A DNA stretch of 64,000 nucleotides, from contig JAIMBF010000002.1 in the NCBI GenBank assembly GCA_023511585.1, forward strand, positions 22,881 to 86,880, given 5' to 3'. This document shows, in pieces, positions 53,687 through 63,030 of this stretch (within the stretch, counting starts at the first letter, position 1; each line of letters starts with the position of its first letter). The position numbers and the translations under genes were made by a program. The DNA comes from Terriglobia bacterium. Its GTDB lineage: Bacteria > Pseudomonadota > Alphaproteobacteria > Acetobacterales > Acetobacteraceae. The notes beneath the pieces are model-generated. The model ran no database searches, was not told where the DNA came from, and saw only the letters and a list, made by a program, of their open reading frames with translations.

Positions 53687-54484
53687 TCATGGGGTTGGTG
53701 TCACCGGGGTTCCGGCATGCTCTACGGGTCGGGTTTCGGGCTCGGCGACCGTCACGTCGACGCGGTCACCCGGTTGGCCGGCAGCATTCGGCGGGAGAAC
53801 CCGTACAAAAATATGCGGCGAAGGGATGCCTTGCTCCAACAGCACCGCTCGCGCCGCCAGCCCACGCGAAAGCGCCATCCGGCGCGGTGTCGACGGATCG
53901 TTTTCAGGGCCGGTTGCGGCGGCGATGATGGTGAACATCGCGCTCGGATGCGAGGCTTCGGCATGCGCCAATTTCTGGATCGCGGCCTCGGTTTCCGGGT
54001 TCAAATCAGCACTGTCGGCCGCAAACGTGACCCTCACGCCTCCGGGGATCGGAACCGCCTGGCCCGGCGCGCCGGCAACCACGCGCGGGGGTACGATCGT
54101 CGGGGGCGGGTGTTTGGGGTTATCGGGAAGCGCCGGGGGCAATTCGGCCGGCGGCGGAGCGGCTTGAGGAACCACAAGACCGGTCGCTGCCGGATTTTTC
54201 GGCTGGGTCTGCGTTGCCAAAGAAGAAGCAGGCTTTCCGGCAGATTGTGAGGGTTGTTCGGCGCCTGCTTTCGATTTGGCAGTGCTTGCCTTGTGCGTCG
54301 TGTTGCGGCGGTGCGAGCGCGATGCAGGAGCCTTCGCCGGCGCTGTCGCCGGCGCCGGCGCAGCGGACGCCGGCCCGCCGGTGCTGGCAGGCGGCTCCAA
54401 CGCCTCGGGGTTTACCGTCACGTCGGCCGCGCGGACGCTGAACGGAAACCAAAGAAGAGCGAGCCAGAGAAACACTTTACGCAT
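53687..54484 (-). CDS. Proline-rich OmpA-like periplasmic protein
   Basis: This 265-residue protein has a signal peptide ending near SVRA-AD (residues 1-19), a Pro/Ala/Lys-rich tether (about 25-145, with KAPASRSHRRNTTHKAS) and a C-terminal OmpA-like region: VRVTFAADSADLNPETEAAIQKL, RRMALSRGLAARAVLLEQGIPSPHI and DRVDVTV. The stop lies 13 bases before the MotA-like gene, so the three are probably one operon. There is no lipobox, unlike the protein at 3251-4303. Confidence 0.82.
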   Translation of the reverse strand: MRKVFLWLALLWFPFSVRAADVTVNPEALEPPASTGGPASAAPAPATAPAKAPASRSHRRNTTHKASTAKSKAGAEQPSQSAGKPASSLATQTQPKNPAATGLVVPQAAPPPAELPPALPDNPKHPPPTIVPPRVVAGAPGQAVPIPGGVRVTFAADSADLNPETEAAIQKLAHAEASHPSAMFTIIAAATGPENDPSTPRRMALSRGLAARAVLLEQGIPSPHIFVRVLPPNAAGQPGDRVDVTVAEPETRPVEHAGTPVTPTP

Positions 54485-54549
54485 GGGCGTTACAACCTAT
54501 CGGGGGTTGTTTCCCGCTTAATGAGCGCGGTTGCCGCGGATTTCAACCG

Positions 54550-55389
54550 CTATAAAGAACGTGCCCGTGCCGCGGCAATTCCGTCGATAACGGCTTCGCG
54601 AAGGCGCGGATGCAAATGCGGATTGGCGGCAACGATCGAGCCGCTTTCGCGCGGCTCATCCGTCTCCGGCCCCGTGACAAACCCGCCCGCCTCTCGCACG
54701 AGCAGTATACCCGCAGCCGTGTCCCAGGGTTTGAGCCCCAGCTCCCAAAACCCGTCGAACCGGCCCGCGGCGACCCAAGCCAAATCCAGCGATGCCGCAC
54801 CAAAGCGGCGAATTCCGGCCACTTGCGGCATCAAGATGCCGAGAGTGCGGGCAAAAGCCAAGCGATGCAAGGGACTTGTTGCCGCAAACGGAATGCCCGT
54901 GGCGAGCACCGCTTCCCGGAGCTCCCGCCGCGCCGAGACACGCAGGCGGCGATCATTGAGAAACGCCCCCACGCCGCGTTCGGCCCAAAACATTTCGTTG
55001 ACCACGGGCGCATAAACCACCGCCGCGGTTATTTCGGATCGGCCGTCGGGCAGGCGCTTTTCCAGCGCAATACTGATGGCCCATTGCGGAATACCGTGGA
55101 GGAAATTGGTAGTGCCATCGAGCGGGTCGACAACCCATCGCCATGCCCAGCTCTCCTGGCCGGAAGCGCCGGATTCCTCCATGAGAAAAGCATAACCGGG
55201 CCGCGCTTTTGCCAATTCCTCCCGAAGCGTTGCCTCTGCCCGCATGTCCGCTTGCGAAACGAAATCGCCGGGCCCCTTGATGCTGACCTGGAGTTGTTCC
55301 ACCTCGTTAAAGTCGCGCAGAAGCCGCTTCGCTGCTTTCAACGCGGCGTTGGCCATCACGGTCAGGTGCGGAGAAAGCGGCGGAGGCAT
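54550..55389 (-). CDS. suhB: Inositol monophosphatase family protein
   Basis: This 279-residue Mg-dependent phosphatase has the motifs EESG (residues 71-74), WVVDPLDGTTNFLHG (Asp88 and Asp91) and LKPWDTAAGILLVREAGG. It may dephosphorylate inositol-1-phosphate or act like SuhB in rRNA antitermination; the exact role is inferred. It lies between efp and the OmpA-like triad. A 7-base hairpin (54527-54550) overlaps its stop. Confidence 0.93.
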   Translation of the reverse strand: MPPPLSPHLTVMANAALKAAKRLLRDFNEVEQLQVSIKGPGDFVSQADMRAEATLREELAKARPGYAFLMEESGASGQESWAWRWVVDPLDGTTNFLHGIPQWAISIALEKRLPDGRSEITAAVVYAPVVNEMFWAERGVGAFLNDRRLRVSARRELREAVLATGIPFAATSPLHRLAFARTLGILMPQVAGIRRFGAASLDLAWVAAGRFDGFWELGLKPWDTAAGILLVREAGGFVTGPETDEPRESGSIVAANPHLHPRLREAVIDGIAAARARSL

Positions 55390-55421
55390 CGCAAGACCTC
55401 AGGCGCGAGCGAAATTTTTGC

Positions 55422-55988
55422 TCAGGACTTCGCGCGCTCCACGTAACTTCCGTCTTCCGTGCGAACGACAATGCGCTCGCCGGTTTCGATGAAGGGCGGA
55501 ACCATGGTTCTCACGCCGTTGGAGAGCTTTGCCGGCTTGTAACTGGCGGCCGCAGTCTGGCCCTTCACCACCGGTTCTGCCTCGACAACTTCCAAAACAA
55601 CGGTGGGCGGCAGGCGAACGGCAACCGGCTCGCCTTCCACCAGATCGACCGTGACGTGCATATTGTCTTGCAGAAACGGGGCCTGATCCCCGAGCAGAGC
55701 CACCGGCACCAACATTTGTTCGTAGGACTCGGGGTCCATCAGCACCAAATTGGCTCCATCGGTATAGGAATAAATCATTTCCTTCTCATCGGTCATCAGC
55801 CGTTCAACCGTATCGGCCGTGCGCCAACGTTCGTTGGTTTTGGTCCCGGTCTTGAGATCGCGCATTTCCACCTGAATGAACGCGCCGCCTTTGCCGGGGG
55901 TGATGATCTGCTGCTTGAGAACGGTCCACCGCCGGCCCTGGTGTTCAATCACCTGACCGGCGCGGATTTGGTTGGCCTGCTGCTTCAT
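55422..55988 (-). CDS. efp: Elongation factor P
   Basis: This 188-residue factor rescues ribosomes stalled at consecutive prolines. The three OB-like domains are recognisable (VIEHQGRRWTVLKQQ, then PVALLGDQAPFLQDNMHV, then TGERIVVRTEDGSYVERAK). The loop lysine is Lys33 in TPGKGGAFI. Several proteins in this window have long Pro runs, including the OmpA-like protein at 3251-4303, which are natural clients. It diverges from a small acidic protein gene. Confidence 0.96.
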   Translation of the reverse strand: MKQQANQIRAGQVIEHQGRRWTVLKQQIITPGKGGAFIQVEMRDLKTGTKTNERWRTADTVERLMTDEKEMIYSYTDGANLVLMDPESYEQMLVPVALLGDQAPFLQDNMHVTVDLVEGEPVAVRLPPTVVLEVVEAEPVVKGQTAAASYKPAKLSNGVRTMVPPFIETGERIVVRTEDGSYVERAKS

Positions 55989-56211
55989 GGGGCAAAACCT
56001 GCAAACGAATACGGATAAGCTCTGGGGAAAGGGGGCTTCTAGCCCGTGCCGAGGGCAGCGGCAAGCGCGCCTTGATAAAACCGGCCAAGGCCAGCAAACT
56101 CGCCGAGATTCACCCGCTTTTTCCTATGCGGGGAAGAAAGTATCCATCAAAACCATTGCACCGAAAGCCGGGTGCTGGCAGGCTGGTGCCAAATTGGAAC
56201 GGGGAAAGCTT

Positions 56212-56415
56212 ATGACTCCAGTGGTTGCAATCGAAATTGATCGCGACGAAGACGGCGTGGTGACCGATTTGCGGCTGGTCTTTGCCGATGGCTCCAGCGG
56301 CTCCGTCCGAACCGAACCGGCAGCCTTTGCGATGATGGACGAGCTGCTGGAAGAGCTGTCCGACTTCTACGATTCCACCCCGGACCCGGAGGAAGAACCC
56401 GAAGAAGAAGAATAA
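56212..56415 (+). CDS. Small acidic hypothetical protein
   Basis: This 67-residue frame starts MTPVVAIEIDRDEDGVVTDLR, contains a plausible beta-sheet head and ends in an acidic tail (DPEEEPEEEE). GGGGAAAG precedes the ATG. I recognise no family, but codon use matches its neighbours and the pattern looks protein-like. It could be a small soluble regulator. Reading further upstream in the same frame gives no plausible protein. Confidence 0.55.
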   Translation: MTPVVAIEIDRDEDGVVTDLRLVFADGSSGSVRTEPAAFAMMDELLEELSDFYDSTPDPEEEPEEEE

Positions 56416-56745
56416 TCGGGCCGATACCCGGTCATTCCGTCGCCCAAGGCGTCTCGCGCTGCGCCGTCTGAGGCGCAGTGCGGCGGCCATTGTGAGAATT
56501 TCGCGGGATCAGACGGTTCCGAGGCTCCTATTACCCTGACAAAGAGCTTGCCTTGTCTCTGGGTTGCGCCCAAGCAACCCTGATCTGCGCGCTTTGGTGT
56601 GGCGGAAGGAGCGCGTGACCAGCCTGATAAATCGGTCGGACGGTAGCTCTTTCGGTCTGCTATTTCTGGTTGAAATCCGCATCACGCCGTAGGATTTTGA
56701 TTCAGCACAAGGACCATCGGCTCCTGACGTTCTACGCATGCCCCG
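56416..56745. other. 330-base non-coding gap upstream of the ABC exporter
   Basis: No gene is convincing. It contains two hairpins: 56455-56482 (11 pairs, CGCGCTGCGCC with GGCGCAGTGCG, loop GTCTGA) and 56561-56580 (7 pairs, GGGTTGC with GCAACCC). Neither has a T tract. A CGGTCGGACGGT segment follows at about 56633. The exporter promoter must lie here; I cannot define it. Confidence 0.6.
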
Positions 56746-57864
56746 ATGGAAGGAGCAAAAACCGGAGATATGACAGGCCTGCCCCGGGAAGCGACCTCGC
56801 CGACCCCGCCTGTTGTGGTGGGCGGCAAGAAGCATCCGCGGTCGTTCTTGATCGGGCTTTTCGCGCTTGTGCTGCTTGCTGCAGCGGGTGGGCTCGGTTG
56901 GTATATGTCTCGTCCCACGCCGGCGGCGGGCGTGCTCAAGATCTACGGCAACATCGAAATCCGACAGGTGCAGCTCGCCTTCAACAACTCCGACCGCATT
57001 GCGCGGCTTTTGGTGCAGGAGGGCGACCACGTGCGGCGCGGCCAGCTGCTCGGCGAGCTCGACACCACCCGGCTGCAAGCAAATGCGGACAAAGCGGCCG
57101 CCGATGCCGAAGCAGCTGCCAAAACGCTCACCCGCCTGCTCAATGGCTCCAGGCCGGAAGAGATTGCCGAAGCCCGCGCGGCATTGGATGGCGCGCTGGC
57201 TACCGAAGCGAATGCCCGGGCAACCCTTGCCCGCTACAGCAAGCTCGTCGTCGTCAACGCCGAGAGCAAACAAAATCGCGACAACGCCGAGCAGGCGCTG
57301 AAAGTTGCCATCGCCAACCGCCAATCCGCCGAGCAGGCGCTCAGACTTGCAATCGAAGGGCCGCGTTGGGAAGACATTGCAGTTGCCCGCGCGCAGCTTG
57401 CCTCGGCCCAAGCCGCTCTTGCCTATGCCCGCCGCGCGCTTGCGGATGCGAAGCTCTTTGCCCCTGCAGATGGGGCGATCGAAGACCGCATCCTGGAACC
57501 CGGCGACATGGTGACCCCGCAGACCCCGGTGTTTACACTTGATCTCGACAACCCGGTCTATGCCCGCGCCTATCTGCCCGAGCGGCAATTGGGCCAAGTG
57601 CGCCCCGGGATGCGCGCGTTTATCGAGACCGATGCTTTCCCCGGCGTGCAATTTCCCGCCTGGATTGGTTTCGTTGCCACAACGGCGGAGTTCACCCCGA
57701 AAACGGTGGAGACAACCGAGCTTCGCACCGAGCTCGTTTATCGCCTGCACGTTTACGCGTGCAACCCGGAAGGCAAGCTTCGGCTCGGCGCGCCGGTGAC
57801 GGTGCTCATACCGTTGGTCAACAACCCGCCCAGCAACCGTGGTGAAGCGCCCTGTGGAAAGTAA
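56746..57864 (+). CDS. ybhG: HlyD/YbhG-family membrane fusion protein
   Basis: This 372-residue periplasmic adaptor has an N-terminal membrane anchor (about 33-53), a lipoyl-like beta-hairpin (VLKIYGNIEIRQVQLAFNNSDRI), a paired-helix hairpin (ANADKAAADAEAAAKTL to ALRLAIEGPRWEDIAVARAQLASAQAAL), then APADGAIEDRILEPGDMV and a beta-barrel region. It should link the inner-membrane ABC pump to a TolC-type duct. Met9 (56770) is an alternative start. It leads the exporter operon and lies two bases before the ATPase gene. Confidence 0.9.
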   Translation: MEGAKTGDMTGLPREATSPTPPVVVGGKKHPRSFLIGLFALVLLAAAGGLGWYMSRPTPAAGVLKIYGNIEIRQVQLAFNNSDRIARLLVQEGDHVRRGQLLGELDTTRLQANADKAAADAEAAAKTLTRLLNGSRPEEIAEARAALDGALATEANARATLARYSKLVVVNAESKQNRDNAEQALKVAIANRQSAEQALRLAIEGPRWEDIAVARAQLASAQAALAYARRALADAKLFAPADGAIEDRILEPGDMVTPQTPVFTLDLDNPVYARAYLPERQLGQVRPGMRAFIETDAFPGVQFPAWIGFVATTAEFTPKTVETTELRTELVYRLHVYACNPEGKLRLGAPVTVLIPLVNNPPSNRGEAPCGK

Positions 57865-57866
57865 CC

Positions 57867-59600
57867 ATGGATGGTGCGCTCCGTTTTACCCAGGTGAGCA
57901 AATCCTTCGGCACGGCTCGCCGCAAAGTGACCGCATTGGCGGAGGTTTCCTTCACGATTTCGACTGGACGCATTACCGGCCTGATCGGGCCGGATGGTGC
58001 GGGCAAAACCACGCTGATGCGTTTGGCCGCCTGCTTGCTGATGCCCGATGCCGGAACCATCACGGTGTTGGGGTTGGATGGCAAAAGCCAAGCGCAAGCC
58101 ATTCAAAGCCAGATCGGCTACATGCCGCAGCGCTTCGGCCTTTACGAAGACCTCACGGTGCGGGAGAACCTGAATCTCTATGCGGATTTGCAAGGGCTTG
58201 CGCATACCGAACGAAAAGAGCGCTACGATGCGCTTTTAGCACTGACGGCGCTTGGCCCGTTTGGAGATCGCCGCGCCGGGCAGCTCTCGGGGGGTATGAA
58301 GCAGAAACTCGGCCTTGCCTGTGCGCTTCTGCGTGTGCCGCGCCTTTTGCTGCTCGATGAGCCGACGGTTGGGGTCGACCCGATCTCTCGGCGCGAGCTT
58401 TGGGCTATTATTCAAGGCCTGAGAGAACAAGGGGTCAGCGTTCTGATCAGCACGTCTTATATGGACGAGGCCGAGCGCTGCGATGATATTATTCTCTTGC
58501 ACGAAGGCAAAGTCTTGGCGCAGGGCCCGCCTTCGGCTTTCACCACACCGTTGGAAGGGCGGTGCTTCTTTGTTCAATCCGCCGAACTTTCACGCCGTTT
58601 GTTGCAGCAACGTCTGCAAGCCGAACCGGCGGTTCTGGATGCAAGGCTGGAGACTTCCGGTGTCCGGGTACTGCTTGCCGAAGGCGCGGCACCGCCGAGT
58701 GTGGCGGGAGCAGAATGGCATCGTGTCCCGCCGCATTTTGCCGATGCCTTTTTCGATCGGCTCCATGCGGAACGGGCAAGCCCCGACCCGGTTGTAACGC
58801 CAACGATCCGCGTGAGCCCGCAGGAGATTTCAAAGCCGGAAACCGTGCTTTCCGTTGCTAATCTGAACCGGTTTTTCGGCTCTTTCCACGCCGTGAAAGA
58901 CGTGAGTTTCACGGTGCATCGCGGCGAAGTCTTCGGCCTATTGGGCGCCAACGGAGCCGGCAAAAGTACAACGTTTCGCATGCTCTGCGGGCTGCTTCCC
59001 GCTTCCTCCGGCGTGTTGAACGTGGCCGGACAGGATTTGCGCACGGCGCCTGCGGAGGCGCGGCGCCAAATCGGCTATGTGGCGCAAAAGTTTTCGCTCT
59101 ATGCCAATCTCAGCGTGGCGCAAAATCTTTCTTTCTTTGCTTCCGCCTACGGACTCGGAGGGGCGCGCCGACGTGAACGCCTTGCTTGGGCAGCAGAAGA
59201 GTTCGCGTTGGCCCCCTATCTTGCACAAAATGCCGGAGATCTGCCGCTTGGCTTTAAGCAGCGCTTGGCGCTTGCCGCGGCTTTGCTGCACGAGCCGCCG
59301 ATTTTGTTTCTGGACGAGCCGACCTCGGGCGTCGACCCCCTTGCGCGCACGGAGTTTTGGCGGCGAATCAATGCGTATTCTGCAGCCGGAACAACAGTTT
59401 TGGTCACCACGCATTTCATGGAGGAAGCGGAATATTGCGACCATCTCGTATTAATGTCGCTGGGTGAGGTTCTTGCCAGCGGAACCCCGGCCGAAATCCG
59501 CGCCCGCGCGGCCACGCCCGAACGGCCCAACCCCACCATGGAAGAGGCCTTCATCGCGCTGATCGAAGCGCATGAAGCAACGCTGCGGCGGAGCCGATAA
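57867..59600 (+). CDS. ybhF: ABC exporter ATPase with two nucleotide-binding domains (YbhF type)
   Basis: This 577-residue protein carries two fused ATPase domains. Domain 1 (about 5-240) has GPDGAGKTT, LSGGMKQKLGLA and LLLLDEPTVGVD; domain 2 (about 325-560) has GANGAGKST, the family-typical altered signature LPLGFKQRLAL and LFLDEPTSGVD. It powers export by the two permeases downstream. Order adaptor-ATPase-permease-permease matches E. coli ybhGFSR; the TetR regulator seen there is absent here. Confidence 0.93.
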   Translation: MDGALRFTQVSKSFGTARRKVTALAEVSFTISTGRITGLIGPDGAGKTTLMRLAACLLMPDAGTITVLGLDGKSQAQAIQSQIGYMPQRFGLYEDLTVRENLNLYADLQGLAHTERKERYDALLALTALGPFGDRRAGQLSGGMKQKLGLACALLRVPRLLLLDEPTVGVDPISRRELWAIIQGLREQGVSVLISTSYMDEAERCDDIILLHEGKVLAQGPPSAFTTPLEGRCFFVQSAELSRRLLQQRLQAEPAVLDARLETSGVRVLLAEGAAPPSVAGAEWHRVPPHFADAFFDRLHAERASPDPVVTPTIRVSPQEISKPETVLSVANLNRFFGSFHAVKDVSFTVHRGEVFGLLGANGAGKSTTFRMLCGLLPASSGVLNVAGQDLRTAPAEARRQIGYVAQKFSLYANLSVAQNLSFFASAYGLGGARRRERLAWAAEEFALAPYLAQNAGDLPLGFKQRLALAAALLHEPPILFLDEPTSGVDPLARTEFWRRINAYSAAGTTVLVTTHFMEEAEYCDHLVLMSLGEVLASGTPAEIRARAATPERPNPTMEEAFIALIEAHEATLRRSR

Positions 59601-59604
59601 GGGC

Positions 59605-60720
59605 ATGCAACTCCAACGCCTGTCCGGCCTTATGCGGAAGGAATTCTTGCAGATTCTGCGAGATCCTTCGGCGCTCGGCATCGCCTTTGCCATGCCGTTG
59701 TTTCTTCTGCTTCTCTTCGGCTATGGCGTTTCGCTGGACGCAGAACATGTGCCCATTGCCGTGGTGGTCGAGCATCCGAGTCCGCTTGCCGATACATTGA
59801 TCGGTGGGCTCGATCAGTCTCGTTACTTCCGCCCTGTTCGTTTTTCCGACATCATCGCGGCACGCACGGCGCTGAAAGAACGCGAAGTGAACGGCATTTT
59901 CTGGCTCCGAAGCGACTTTGTCCGCAAGGCGCTTGACGGTGAGGGAGCCGATGTCAGCGTCATCGTCAACGGCGTTGATGCCAATACCGCGCGGCTCGTC
60001 GAGTCCTACTTGCAGCAGGTTTGGCAGATCTGGCTTCTTCAGCAACAACGCGAACAGGCAAGCGTCCTCACTCTGCCCATCGGTGGCGAGCTTCGCATCT
60101 GGTTTAACCCGGCTTTGCGCAGTAGAGATTATCTTGTTCCCGGCCTTATCGCGGTGATCATGACGCTGATCGGCGCGTTGTTGACGGCGCTGGTTGTGGC
60201 GCGGGAATGGGAGCGCGGCACGATGGAAGCGCTGATGGCCTCTCCGGTCACAATGGCGGAAATTATTATCGGCAAGCTCTTGCCTTATTTTGTGCTGGGT
60301 ATGGGCGGGATGGCGCTTTCCGTGGCGATGGCAATCGGCTTGTTTGCCGTTCCGCTGCATGGCAACCTGCTTGTGCTGACGTTGGCATCAGCGCTTTTTC
60401 TTTTGGTGGCACTCGGTATGGGGCTTTTGATTTCTTCCGTTGCGAAGAATCAATTCGTCGCAGGCCAAATTGCGATTGTGGTTACCTTCCTGCCGGCCTT
60501 TATTCTTTCGGGGTTCGTCTTCGACATCCGCTCCATGCCCACAATCATCCAATTCATAACGCATCTGATCGGCGCGCGGTTTTTCGTGTCCATTTTACAA
60601 AGTATTTTTTTGGCCGGTAACGTCTGGTCGGTGATTTTACCGAATGCCGCGGCACTTGGTGTGATGGCCGTGGTTTTCCTTGGCTTAACTTTACGCCGCA
60701 CGCGCAAAAGGTTGGATTGA
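59605..60720 (+). CDS. ybhS: ABC exporter permease (YbhS type)
   Basis: This 371-residue ABC-2-type permease has one N-terminal membrane segment, a large periplasmic domain (about 45-170) and five C-terminal segments. It starts MQLQRLSGLMRKEFLQILRDPSALG, the family pattern, and contains REWERGTMEALMASPVT. I chose ATG 59605, four bases after the ATPase stop. It forms a dimer with the next permease. Confidence 0.92.
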   Translation: MQLQRLSGLMRKEFLQILRDPSALGIAFAMPLFLLLLFGYGVSLDAEHVPIAVVVEHPSPLADTLIGGLDQSRYFRPVRFSDIIAARTALKEREVNGIFWLRSDFVRKALDGEGADVSVIVNGVDANTARLVESYLQQVWQIWLLQQQREQASVLTLPIGGELRIWFNPALRSRDYLVPGLIAVIMTLIGALLTALVVAREWERGTMEALMASPVTMAEIIIGKLLPYFVLGMGGMALSVAMAIGLFAVPLHGNLLVLTLASALFLLVALGMGLLISSVAKNQFVAGQIAIVVTFLPAFILSGFVFDIRSMPTIIQFITHLIGARFFVSILQSIFLAGNVWSVILPNAAALGVMAVVFLGLTLRRTRKRLD

Positions 60721-60721
60721 G

Positions 60722-61831
60722 ATGTGGCGCCGCCTTTACGCGTTGGTGATTAAGGAATTGCTTGCGCTGCTCCGCGATAAGGCAAGCCGGTTCGTTTTGA
60801 TCGGGCCGCCCCTCGTGCAGCTTCTTGTCTTCGGATACGCCGCCACTTACGATCTTAATAACATCCCCTTCGTTGTTTACAATGAAGATCCGGGCTATGC
60901 TTCGCGGGAATTACTGGCACGGTTCGACGGTACACCCATCTTCCGGCGTATTGCGACACTTCAGTCCGAAGAGCTGATCAGTGCGTTCATTGACCGCAAA
61001 GATGCGCTGATGGCCATTCACATAGACCGACAGTTCACCCGTAACTTGCTCTCGGGCCGCACGGGTTCGGTGCAGGTCATCATTGACGGGCGCAATTCGA
61101 ACACGGCAGCCATCGCGCTTGGTTATGTGAATAGCATTTTATTCGCATTCGATCAGGAGTGGGCCGCGACGCATTCCATGCCGAACCCTCCGGCAAATTT
61201 GGTTCTGCGTGCTTGGTATAACCCGAATTTGCTCTCGCGGTGGTTTGTCGTCCCCGGGATTATCGGTTTACTCACGCTCGTGGTTACCATGCTTGTCACC
61301 GCGCTTTCGATCGCGCGGGAACGAGAGACAGGCACGTATGATCAACTCCTTGTCACGCCGCTGCGTCCGCTGGAGGTGTTGCTGGGCAAAGTTATTCCGG
61401 GATTCTTGATCGGCGCTGTCGAGGCATCGTTTATTTCCCTCATGGCGGTTTTGTGGTTCCGTGTGCCGTTTACGGGAAGCGTACTGGCGCTTGTACTCGG
61501 TTTGTTTTTGTTCCTGTTTTCAGCAATTGGGGTCGGGTTGATGATCTCCGCGCTTTCCGCAACCCAACAGCAAGGGCTGCTCGGCGCTTTTCTTTTTCTT
61601 GTCCCTGCTATTATCCTTTCGGGGTTTGCAACACCGATTGCGAATATGCCGCAAGCAATACAATACGTTACCCTTGCCGATCCCTTACGGTATTTGATGG
61701 TGATCTTGCGCGGGACTTTCCTGCAAGGCGACGGAATTGCCGAGCTCAGCAGTCAATTCTGGCCGCTTGCCGCAATCGGGCTTATCAGTATGCTGACCGC
61801 CTCGCTGTTCGCCCGACGCAAAATGTATTAA
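60722..61831 (+). CDS. ybhR: ABC exporter permease (YbhR type)
   Basis: This 369-residue ABC-2-type permease starts MWRRLYALVIKELLALLRDK and contains RERETGTYDQLLVTPLRP and a membrane cluster at the C-terminus. It is one base from the previous stop. It completes the four-gene exporter; TolC (11835-13289) could serve as outer-membrane duct, an inference from family biology. It converges with the hydrolase gene over a 119-base gap with no clear terminator. Confidence 0.92.
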   Translation: MWRRLYALVIKELLALLRDKASRFVLIGPPLVQLLVFGYAATYDLNNIPFVVYNEDPGYASRELLARFDGTPIFRRIATLQSEELISAFIDRKDALMAIHIDRQFTRNLLSGRTGSVQVIIDGRNSNTAAIALGYVNSILFAFDQEWAATHSMPNPPANLVLRAWYNPNLLSRWFVVPGIIGLLTLVVTMLVTALSIARERETGTYDQLLVTPLRPLEVLLGKVIPGFLIGAVEASFISLMAVLWFRVPFTGSVLALVLGLFLFLFSAIGVGLMISALSATQQQGLLGAFLFLVPAIILSGFATPIANMPQAIQYVTLADPLRYLMVILRGTFLQGDGIAELSSQFWPLAAIGLISMLTASLFARRKMY

Positions 61832-61950
61832 GCCGGGGTTGACTGCGCGTCCGTCGTGAGTGTTCCCGATATAACGCCGATGGGACCCTCCACGCGAAAC
61901 CCGTGCGTGTAACCGGCTTCTCTCGCACGGAACGAAAGCTCTTCAAAGAG

Positions 61951-63030
61951 TTACCTTTTTTCGATCTCGCCAAGAAACTTGGCTAAAGCAGGCGCCCAGA
62001 CCTCGGCATGATTGAGCGTCGCATGCCCGTGACTCTCTGCCGCGGGAAAGAGCAAAGCCTGACCATGCGGCAGACGTTCAATCGCCGGCTTCATCAGTTC
62101 AAGCTCCGGCGGATTAATCATGTCATTGGCGAAGTTGATGGCAAGCCAAGGAGCGGTAATTTTGTCAAGCTCGGGCGCCGGGTCATAATCGGCGGAACTT
62201 TTCAAAGAATAGAGAAGATCGACCGCGTTCATATTGCGCCAATTCGCCACGAGCGAATCATAAAGCGCTATGGCGGCGTCGCGTGTCGGCGCTCTCCGCT
62301 GCAGATCCGTTGCCGTGCCGCTCATGATTGCAAAGAGCGGCGCCGCGGTTTGCACCCATAAATGCGGCGGATGACGCGGATCAAAGTTGCCTTGGTGAAA
62401 GTCCGGGTCATTCTCAATGGCGCGTATGATGATTTCGCGCCAAAGCATATTCCGCCCGCCAATCGCGGCAGGCATAGCGCCCATGGGGACCAAAGCATCC
62501 ATCATCGTGGGGTAGCGCTCGCCCCAGAGCCAAGTTTGCATCCCGCCCATCGAGAGGCCCAAAACCAAGTGCAGATGATCGATGCCAAGCCCGTGAACCA
62601 CCAGCTCGTGCTGCATATCCACTTGGTCAAGATAGCCGTAATGGGGAAACTTTGTGCCGAACCCGTCCGAAGGTTTCGTCGACCCGCCTGCACCGATACC
62701 GTCCGGGATAATCAAAAAGTATTTCTCGGCATCAAGAGGCTGGCCCGGCCCGAACAGATGTGCGGCAATGCCGGGCGCGAGAAAATTGCGCCAGGTTCCC
62801 GTGGTACCATGAAGCAAGAGAACAGCATTTTGCGCGTGCCCCGCTTGGTCTCTTTTCAGCTTTCCCAGTGTCGCGTAATGCAACTTGAGAACAGCCAAGG
62901 TTTCACCGTCGTGAAAGCGCGCGTTCCGGATGGTAAAATCTGCCTCATTCGGCTGCGCGGCTTCCGAAAAGCAAGGAAGGACCGCCGCCGCAATGATGAT
63001 AAAAATAGCCGAGAGTCGATGGAGAATCAT
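61951..63030 (-). CDS. Secreted MetX-like alpha/beta hydrolase
   Basis: This 359-residue protein has a signal peptide (residues 1-25, ending SEAA) and an alpha/beta-hydrolase fold close to homoserine O-acetyltransferase. The nucleophile elbow is GLSMGG with Ser160, the acid is Asp303 in NFANDMINPPE and the His lies in SHGHATLNH (334-336). A secreted enzyme would not make O-acetylhomoserine in the cytosol, so it is more likely an esterase or hydrolase of unknown substrate. Its start overlaps the stop of the TPP enzyme gene (ATGA). Confidence 0.85.
   Translation of the reverse strand: MILHRLSAIFIIIAAAVLPCFSEAAQPNEADFTIRNARFHDGETLAVLKLHYATLGKLKRDQAGHAQNAVLLLHGTTGTWRNFLAPGIAAHLFGPGQPLDAEKYFLIIPDGIGAGGSTKPSDGFGTKFPHYGYLDQVDMQHELVVHGLGIDHLHLVLGLSMGGMQTWLWGERYPTMMDALVPMGAMPAAIGGRNMLWREIIIRAIENDPDFHQGNFDPRHPPHLWVQTAAPLFAIMSGTATDLQRRAPTRDAAIALYDSLVANWRNMNAVDLLYSLKSSADYDPAPELDKITAPWLAINFANDMINPPELELMKPAIERLPHGQALLFPAAESHGHATLNHAEVWAPALAKFLGEIEKR

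Noticed and set aside
57867..59600. Inactivated second ATPase domain in the exporter (LPLGFKQ instead of LSGGQ)
   Set aside because: The altered signature is usual for the YbhF family, so it is not evidence of damage.
61951..63030. Cytosolic homoserine O-acetyltransferase MetX
   Set aside because: The fold matches, but there is a clear signal peptide and it is coupled to a TPP enzyme rather than methionine genes.
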